From Chamaecrista fasciculata (taxonomy: Eukaryota; Streptophyta; Magnoliopsida; Fabales; Fabaceae), in the NCBI GenBank assembly GCA_003254925.1, contig QANZ01053264.1, positions 1 through 64,000 of the forward strand: DNA of 64,000 bases, given 5' to 3'. Positions 56,606 through 64,000 of this stretch are shown piece by piece. Position numbers and translations under genes: made by a program. How positions within the stretch are numbered: position 1 is the first letter of the stretch; each line of letters opens with the position of its first letter. The notes under the pieces are model-generated. The model was not told the DNA's origin and did no database searches. It worked only from the letters and a program-made list of their open reading frames with translations.

Positions 56606-57451
56606 TCATTTGACATTTTGGAAAACTTTCTTATATACAATATTTTTAGTTTTTCCTATTGATTCGTCATTTGATGAATGTGCTAATAAAATCTTAATAC
56701 ATGTGTCAGAAGCAAACTCTAGATAATGCAACAGATAATTGACTATGAGTAAACACTGGACGTGGGAGATAAAGACCAATTGTTGATAATGACTGGATTT
56801 GACTTTTTTGATGGTCATTACAAAGGACAAAGTCAGTGGAAATTAACGATGTTGAAATTTGAAAGGAATCTTATGATTGGAAGGTGTAATCACCATTCGT
56901 GCAATTAATATTTTCTAACCTACAAAATCTTCCAGCTAAAGTAATATCTCCAATGACATGTTCATCAAGCTTGGAAATAATCAATCTAGTTCAATTACAG
57001 AGACCTAATGATTTGTCAATGTTCCTAAGTAGCATGACAGGTGTTCCAGCCTTGGTCTAATAATGTGATTAGGTAACCCAGACCCTTTGATGAAATTTAA
57101 GATTTTAGAGGTGTATAGTTCAGTCAACATCTTAGCATTTTCGTTGTGTTTGCATATGCTATTAGAGCTTAGATATATCATCTCATCAACTGGAAGTTGT
57201 CTAATCAACATTTGTCTAATCAACATTTCATTAACTCTGTGAACATCATCAAGTGTAGTTGTAATAATATCTCTATCTCTAAAATATTTATCATTTTGAT
57301 ATTTTTCTAAGAGATCACCATAGATAGCTTTAGTAATTGAGTGAATAGAGTCATTAAAATTGAGTAGCAATATATCATTAGGCATCTGAATCTTGAATTG
57401 GTCGTTGGTGATGTTGGTCCCAATGTTTCTATCACCAATATCTAAAAACAT
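56606..57451 (-). pseudogene. Helitron helicase C-terminus, copy C
   Basis: Reads IQMPNDILLLNFNDSIHSIT, GDLLEKYQNDKYFRDRDIIT, DDVHRVNEMLIRQMLIRQL (with a short internal tandem duplication of the MLIRQ unit), KILNFIKGSGLPNH, then more degraded motif VI (SFVMTIKKV..) and the tail KILLAHSSNDESIGKTKNIVYKKVF in pieces. It is more decayed than copies A and B. Confidence 0.8.
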
Positions 57452-57475
57452 GTGGGTCTCAATATATTCTATTAC

Positions 57476-57660
57476 ATAGGGTTTGACCCGTGGGATGCAT
57501 GGGTGGTTTTATTATAAAACAATTTACAAAGTACACTACATTTTACTAAAATATAGTATATGATAAATAATAATAATATTACATGAAAAATTATCATTAT
57601 ATTGATAATGGTAATGAGGCTAAAATAGTTTAAAATTTTAAAATGGTAATTACGTGAAAA
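57476..57660 (-). mobile_element. Second Helitron 3' end, degenerate
   Basis: On the minus strand ACCCATG-CATCC-CACGGGT (57504-57486) is a 7-bp hairpin like the one at 55017-55037, followed by CAAACCCTAT, close to but not exactly CTRR. The region just upstream (57540-57640) matches 56440-56520, which lies after helicase copy C. It marks another Helitron butted against the first. Confidence 0.6.
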
Positions 57661-58718
57661 TGCATTCTAAAGTAGAACATAAAGTAGGAGGATGCTATAC
57701 TAATTTGCCTTACCAAGGCCAAATATAAACATCATGTCATGATGATTTTTGTAGTTGTAAAACTTTTTCATTCGCAATCAAATTTCACCTCTAGATTCAG
57801 TAAATAATTTAATCCATATATATAGGTCTTAACTCTAAAAGTTTTTGAAGTAAACTATTTTTTATTCATATAAAACTTATTTTCATCCATTTTTTCATCT
57901 ATAACTACTAAATAAAAAAAAATACATCGTAATTAGGAATGTATTATTAGAATGATCCAATGTGTATGAAGTATTTAACATTTTATCTTTACAATTTAAT
58001 ATTTTATCGACACATAAAGTTCTAAAATATTGCATTTTTATATTTAAAAAATAAATATTTATCATTATGGCCGGGTATAGTACCACTATACCCAAACACG
58101 AACCCGTCGAGGTTGGACTCAAAATCAGACTTAAACCTATATGATAAAATTTCAAAATCCTCATTAGATCAAGGTATTTTGACTATCCCTAAAAAGATAG
58201 ATAGATCCCTTTAACTTATTTTCTATAAATTTTAACTTTCAAATAAATTGATAGACACATCCCTTGAGTTTTCAACTTCGATCATCCAACACTCCTAAAC
58301 AGCCTCATTCATTTAAAAGTTTAAAGTATCTATTTATCAAAGAATCTATTTATCAATTTTTAAAACTTAAAAGTATTTTATGCCTCTTAAAACCCGGGAA
58401 CTGTAGGTACATTTTAGTTTGAATTTATTGAAGTCATTATTAAAAAATATATAGGTTTTTGAAAGAATAATAAAGTTATAAAAAGATTCCCATATCTGTT
58501 ATAGTGAAATTATGAAGAAATTTGCATACACACAAACCAAGTTCGTATGTAGCAGAAAAAACTCAAGAATCAAGATCATTTTACAAATAGTACAAAGCTT
58601 GAATTTTACTTTGATTCTCTTCCATTATATTCTTGTAACAATTTATCAACAACTCACTCTATCTTTGTGTGCTTTAACTTAGTCTTGATACGTTAAGATT
58701 CATTTCTCATAGACCAGT
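57661..58718. other. AT-rich spacer with second copy of a dispersed repeat
   Basis: No gene was seen. 57863-58190 matches 6222-6560 (see there) and contains ggtatagtaccactatacc, a perfect short dyad. The minus-strand open frame at 57895-58164 lies inside the repeat and is not a gene. Confidence 0.45.
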
Positions 58719-58719
58719 A

Positions 58720-58867
58720 TTTATTAATTAGGATTATCCTAATTAATTTTTAGATTATTATATAGTATTCATTAGAATTTCTAATAATTTTACTTCCCTA
58801 ATATTAACACCCAATTTATTAATTAGGATTATCCTAATTAATTTTTAGATTATTATATAGTATTCAT
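58720..58867. repeat. 53-bp direct repeat with palindromic core
   Basis: The same 53 bp, from tttattaattaggattatcc to ..tatatagtattcat, occurs at 58720-58772 and 58815-58867, apparently without differences. The core taattaggattatcctaatta is a palindrome. Spacing is 95 bp, suggesting a recent tandem duplication. Confidence 0.88.
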
Positions 58868-58902
58868 TTGTGTATTTGTTAATTTTATCTATTTAATTTT
58901 TT

Positions 58903-59943
58903 GGGTAAATTACAAATTAAGTACCTGTGGTTAGGCCAAATCTCACATCACTGCCCTGTGGTTTCAAAAATTTCACTTTAGGTACCTGAGATGTGCGCCG
59001 TTTAGCAATTAGGGTACCTGTGGTTTTATTCCGTTAATTTTAACGAAAAATGATGACGTGGCACTCACGTGAGTCAGTGAAAAATAAAATTTTGGTCCAT
59101 GAACTATGGGATAAGTTTCACTTTGGTCCTAGAACTATTTTTTTATTTCATTTTGGTACTCAAACTTTCATATTTGTTTCGTTTTCGTCCCAAAAATGTT
59201 ATTTCATATGGTTTACGCTGCCATTTCGAACCTAAATAATTAAGATGAATCATTTCTCTCTCAAATATAGGAGTAATCACGGGCTGGACATGAGACCCGA
59301 CCCGGTTAGACTAAGGGTGGGTCATCGGGCCTGGCCGAGCCAAACTTGGTTACTTCATTTTTTAAAAAAAAAAAAAATCATATTTTTTATTTAACCCATT
59401 TATTTATTTTATGTATTTTTTATGTTTTTGTTCATCCCTACTCAAATACGTAATAATAAATGAGTTAAAAAAGAGGGGAAGAGAAATGTTCATTCTTAAT
59501 TACAAATTAGAGATAAATTTGTGGTTAATTTTTTTCTCTAATTCATTCCAATAAAATCACATTTTGGAGATCAAAACGGAAAAAATGTGAAAGTTTAAGG
59601 ACAAAAATGAAACAAAAAATAGCTTTTATGACCAAAATGAAACTTACCCCATAGTTTGAGAATCAAAAATGAGATTTTAACCTTGGAGTGGAAACCAACG
59701 ACTAAGATGCAAGAGAAACCAACGGTTAAGATGCAATAGAAATCGACGGTTAAGATACATTGGAAATCGATGGCTAAAATTGTGCCACGTCAGCATTTTC
59801 CCTTCAAATTAACGGAACAAAAACACAGGTACCCTAATTGCTAAACGGCGCACATCTCAGGTACCTAAAGTGCAACTTTTGAAACCACAGGAAAGTGATT
59901 TGAGATTCGGCCTAACCACAGGTAATTAATTTGTAATTTACCC
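58903..59943. mobile_element. Mutator-type MITE (1041 bp) with exact 9-bp TSD
   Basis: The terminal repeats are gggtaaattacaaattaagt on the left and gggtaaattacaaattaatt read inward on the right. The matching arms continue with 'cctgtggttaggcc', 'aggtacctgagatgtgcgcc' and 'ccgttaattttaac'. An exact duplication, taatttttt, flanks it (58894-58902 and 59944-59952). The interior has a second inverted layer ('cactttggtcc..') and a GC-rich centre near 59281-59345. It is non-coding. Confidence 0.88.
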
Positions 59944-59952
59944 TAATTTTTT

Positions 59953-60647
59953 TTTTGAAAAGTTGAACTTTATGAACTTTCTTTGAAGTAATGTTTCATT
60001 TTTTTGAAGCTAGATCCTTCAATTCGGGATGTCCCATATATTTTATTTTACATGTTTGATATGTAATTTATTAAACATGTTATTTATATAAAATTTATTG
60101 AATATTTGATTAAGCTAATAATTCTAGTAATACCATATATATATATATAGAATATTTTATTAAATTTAGCATATTTATATAATTTTAACCTTTATCCAAT
60201 AAAAAGTATAAATTTTATAGCTAAGTATGAATTTTAGAAATTCAAAATTCTGAATTTAATAAGATAAAACTTATCAAATTAGTCATAAAATACGTTTTAT
60301 AGGCTGCTATAAAAATTTAATCAAATTAAAATTAACTAAAAATAAGATTATTAAAATAAAATAAATGTAGTATGTGGGCATGCCTATGTGTATTTATAAT
60401 ATAGAGGTGAGATTTTTTTACTTATTTTATGGGATTGAATAAAGATTATGATTAAATTAAAATTTTAAATTCCGTACACTACATGGAAAATAGTTGATGA
60501 ATTTTCAAATTTTCAAATATCATAATTAGACATAAATATACTTTAAAATAATCATTATAACTGAAATGAAATTTAAATTAATGTCATTTTTAGATACCAT
60601 ATATACCATTATAATAAATTTATCGTTAATGTAGATTGGTTTTGTTA
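59953..60647. other. AT-rich spacer
   Basis: No gene or recognisable repeat was seen apart from a (TA)n run near 60137. Confidence 0.5.
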
Positions 60648-60656
60648 TTAAAAGAT

Positions 60657-61950
60657 GGCCAAAGTGCAAATTTGGTCCTATAACTTTGCTCCAATTCCCA
60701 AATCAGTCCTATAACTTTTTTTGTCTCAAATTTGGTCCTATAACTTTGCTCCAGTTCCCAAATCAGTCCTATAACTTTTTTTGTCTCGAATTTGGTCCTA
60801 TATCTTTGCTCTAGGTCCCAAATCAGTCCTATATCTTTTTTTGTCTCAGTTTTGGTCCCATATGTTTTGAAAACCTCCCACCGTTAGTCCTCCGTCTATT
60901 TTAAATTATAGTTTAGTCCTGAAAACTTCAAGTCCCTTTTACTTTAGTCCCTGACTATCAAAATGAAAGTGAAAGAGCATCCCTGAAGATTCTCAAACCT
61001 TACATCTTGGTCCCTAATCCATGAATTCTTCATGAAATGGAATAGAAATGCAAAAACAACACAAACTAAAGCAAATGACAGAGGGACCAAAACTGAAAAC
61101 GCAGAAAATTTAAAACCCACCGGAAAATGGCCCAACCTTGCCGGAAAACGTACGGAAATCGCCGAGAAACTAAAGAACTCATCCAAAAACCCCAATCCTC
61201 ACTGAAATCTCACTCAAATAATCACCCTCAAATGTTTTAAGAAAGAATTGTCAAAAATTCAAACTTTTGAGGAGGGAGGTGATAGAAAAAATGTAAGGGA
61301 TTTCAGAACTTCTCTCTCAGAATCACCAAATGTAAGGGAATTTTCTATCACATCCCTCCTCAAAAGTTTGGATTTCCAAAAATTCTTTCTTAAAGCATTT
61401 GAGGGCGATTATTTGAGTGAGATTTCAATGAGAATTGGGGTATTTGGATGAGTTTTTGAGTTTCTCAGCGATTTTCGTACGTTTTATGGTGGGTTTTAAA
61501 TTTTCTCCGTTTTTAGTTTTGGTCTCTGTCATTTGCTTTAATTTGTGTTGTTTTTGCATTTCTATTTCATTTCATGAAGAATTCATGGATTAGGGACTGA
61601 GATGTAAGGTTGGAGAATCTTCAGGGAAGCTCTTTCACTTTCATTTTGATAGTCAGGGACTAAAGTGAAAGGATCTTGAAGTTTTCAGGACTAAAATGTA
61701 ATTTAAAATAGACGGAGGACTAATGGTGGGAGCTTTTCAAAACATATGGGACCAAAACTGAGATAAAAAAAGATATAAGACTGATTTGGGACGTAGAGCA
61801 AAGATACAGGACCAAATTCGAGACAAAAAAAGTTATAGGACTGATTTGGGAACTGGATCAAAGTTACAGGACCAAATTCGAGACAAAAAAAGTTATAGGA
61901 CTGATTTGGGAACTGGAGAAAAGTTATAGGACCAAATTCGCACTTTGGCC
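60657..61950. mobile_element. Large fold-back element (1294 bp) with exact 9-bp TSD
   Basis: Both ends read inward as ggccaaagtgc(g/a)aatttgg. The arms, each about 630 bp, are near-complete reverse complements up to a small loop at about 61297-61335. The outer 190 bp of each arm is a tandem array of about 61-bp units ('tttggtcctataactttgct...cccaaatcagtcctata'). An exact duplication, ttaaaagat, flanks the element (60648-60656 and 61951-61959). It encodes no transposase; the open frames inside are mirror images of repeat sequence. It is a larger relative of 7925-8275. Confidence 0.92.
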
Positions 61951-61959
61951 TTAAAAGAT

Positions 61960-64000
61960 TATGAATTTTCAATCTTGCAACAAATTGTAATCAATGCAAT
62001 TTATTTTGTAAACAAATCAAATATCTATATTCATATGTGAGTTCAATTTGTAAAAATGTTATATATAGTTAAATGTCAGTAAGTGCAATACAAATTTACA
62101 TTTATTAGAATTGACTGCCGTCAAAATGTTTTTGTTTACATTTATTAGAATTTTGAACACCTTTTTTTTTTCTTTTGTTACTGCATAGTAAAAATATAAA
62201 TTATAAACCTAATAAACTCTAAACTATCACTATAATTTTCTATTATCATGTGAAAAATAGTTGTTGAACTTTTCTTTTAATGTCAATATTACTATTGAGT
62301 ATAAATTGGAAATTCAAATATGGACGGATTTGAAATAGAAAAAAAAAAAAAAGGCATACTCTCCAAGGAACATGGAAAATAAATTATAACATATCATGCA
62401 TATTTTATGGAAAATAACGTTACAACTTTTAAAATTCCAATTATGATTTTAAAAAGTCATACTCTCCAAAATATACACGAAAAATAATTTATTAATGATA
62501 AGATATTATCATTGTTATTATTAGAAATAAATAATCTTAGGGAAAGTAACACTATGACTTTTAAAAATTCAATCATAGTTATGACATTAAGTTGTCCACA
62601 AATTTAGCATCTTTAATTTTGATTAGCTTCAAAATTATTGAAAAAACCTAAAATAGGTAATTAAGTTGTCAACGTTGTATGGTGTTTGTTTCATTTTAGA
62701 TCAATTGGAATTCATGTGTTTGAAGACCATATACACGAAATGCTTCATAGCATTAAAGTTATATATATATATATATATGATCCAATTTGAGCTTGGTTAA
62801 GATTCAAGAGAGAAAAGATAAATGTTAATAATAATAATTATTAATATTTTTTTCATTGAAATTTAGAATCAAAATTAATTCAAAGGGTCACAAATAATTG
62901 GATTAACTTCATTACTAACATAATTTACTTCGTAATTAATTATTTTCTAATGAAATTGTTTTTTATTCCAAACCAAGTCCCCTTCCATGAACATATATAG
63001 ACATGTGAGGATGCTTGAATAATTTCTTCATCAAATAATGATACTATTCAATAAAACTTTCAATGTACAAAAAAACTTACTTTTAATATGAAATGAAAGA
63101 GACCTAAACACATAGACATGTATCAAGACACACAAAAAAAAAAACATTTATGGGTTGGACTTTTATGGAATGTTTTTTATTTTCAGTTATAAGTTTCCTT
63201 TTTGCCTTGATACGATCCAGACTATGAGAAATGACTATATGAAAATGTGTAGAAAAAAAAAGATTTGGTTTCATTCAGTATATGTTAAAAGCTAATGGAA
63301 AAAGAGTTTTGGGTACCAAAGTGCTAACTACAAATAGAACAGAATACTAAAGAGTAATTTATGCTAAAATTATATTTGTACATGTAGGTTTCTTATATTT
63401 CTTATTGATTATTATGTTTAAATTTTAGATTAATAATAAACTTAATTAGCACTTTAGTATCTTTTTACTTTTATTTCCCTTTAATTAATATTACACCAAA
63501 CTAATTTAATAATAATGAAAAATAAAAAAAAAATCTAACACTCCATAGCCAAACTTAATAATAATGAAAAATAAAAAAAACTAACACTCCATTATTTTCT
63601 TTTAAAATAATTGTTTTTTATGATATTTGAATTTGAAATTATATCATGATTTTTAAAATTGATATCACAGTTATGACAATTTACCAGGCATTAATTATAA
63701 GTTGTTATTATAATTATTATTTCAAATAATCAATTTTATTATATAATGAAATCATATTATGACTTTTTGAATTGAAAATTGAAGACTTCCTCATTAATAA
63801 GATATTATTATTATAATTTCCATTATAATCCTTAGCATTTATTGCTAGTGAGCGCTCAAAATAGAAAGGTAGACTATTTAAGAGATTGTCAAGATTTGAT
63901 TAAAAAATCAATACACAGTTTTCGGAGAAATTGAACTAAAAATTAACTTTTTTATTGTTTTGACTTGAATAAAATTCTCTTATGAAAGACGCAATATTAT
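61960..64000. other. AT-rich spacer to the window end
   Basis: No coding region was seen. A (TA)n run lies at 62761-62778 and A-runs at 62339-62352. A short tandem duplication (taataataatgaaaaataaa and following, ending aacactccat) lies at about 63507-63547 and 63557-63591. Confidence 0.5.

Larger units (their letters stand above)
55008..57470 (-). mobile_element. Helitron 3' part with repeated helicase C-termini
   Basis: On the minus strand, helicase sequence is followed 390 bp later by a typical Helitron 3' end: a hairpin (55017-55037) and then CTAG at 55011-55008, with T as the next base outside. Helitrons insert between A and T and end in CTRR, so the end is well defined. The 5' side is incomplete, and the coding is degenerate. 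Confidence 0.82.

Noticed and set aside
60944-61451. Open frames in the large palindrome, one with a hydrophobic stretch
   Set aside because: They lie in mirror-image repeat arms and have no protein similarity that I recognise.

Overview
The window is repeat-rich nuclear DNA of a flowering plant, most likely a eudicot. The evidence is very AT-rich spacer, plant-type Ty1/Copia and Ty3/Gypsy (Tat-lineage) LTR retrotransposons with the initiator-tRNA-Met type primer site, plant Helitrons, many small inverted-repeat elements with 9-bp target duplications, and a plant-style F-box/FBA gene. I see no intact host gene and no convincing RNA gene. The only recognisable host locus is a decayed F-box gene at 886-2128 with a plausible TATA box. 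The sequence contains one assembly gap (485 N, 42906-43390).

Layout. 1-8 kb: the end of an antisense Copia LTR, the F-box pseudogene, a complete solo LTR (2595-4780, TSD tctct), a possible LINE tail, then AT-rich spacer. 8-14 kb: small inverted-repeat elements, a probable Tat-type LTR relic (about 9050-9740) and a 1.4-kb inverted-repeat element with an unusually GC-rich core (12548-13960). 14.4-23.2 kb: one broken Tat-lineage Gypsy element on the minus strand, with an LTR, a large ORF antisense to pol, integrase, two RNase H domains, RT and protease. 23.2-28.6 kb: MITEs, an LTR-like block and a clean antisense solo LTR (25896-27067, TSD gttat). 28.6-34.8 kb: a TRIM-like mini-LTR element holding a Mutator-type MITE, then a Helitron Rep gene fragment into which a MITE and an antisense Copia LTR were inserted, then a Del/Tekay-type LTR relic.

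34.9-52 kb is a nest of one Copia family. Element 1 (34897 to about 52020) carries element 2 (38872-48845, TSD atgag) inside its gag, and element 2 carries a solo LTR (44049-46264, TSD gattc) inside its RNase H region. Eight LTR copies of this family lie in the window. 52-64 kb: more Mutator-type MITEs, a Helitron 3' end with three successive copies of the helicase C-terminus, and a 1.3-kb near-perfect palindrome with an exact 9-bp TSD (60657-61950).

Nothing here works together as a host pathway; the logic of the window is the order in which mobile elements landed in one another. The strongest observations are exact target duplications dating these insertions, two cases where the undisturbed target sequence can be read (29286-29714 and 32611-32975), three matched octamer-scale substitutions between the leaders of the two Copia elements, hairpin arrays in the Copia LTRs and downstream of the Tat antisense ORF, and the tandem Helitron helicase ends. 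All identifications are by eye, without database searches.
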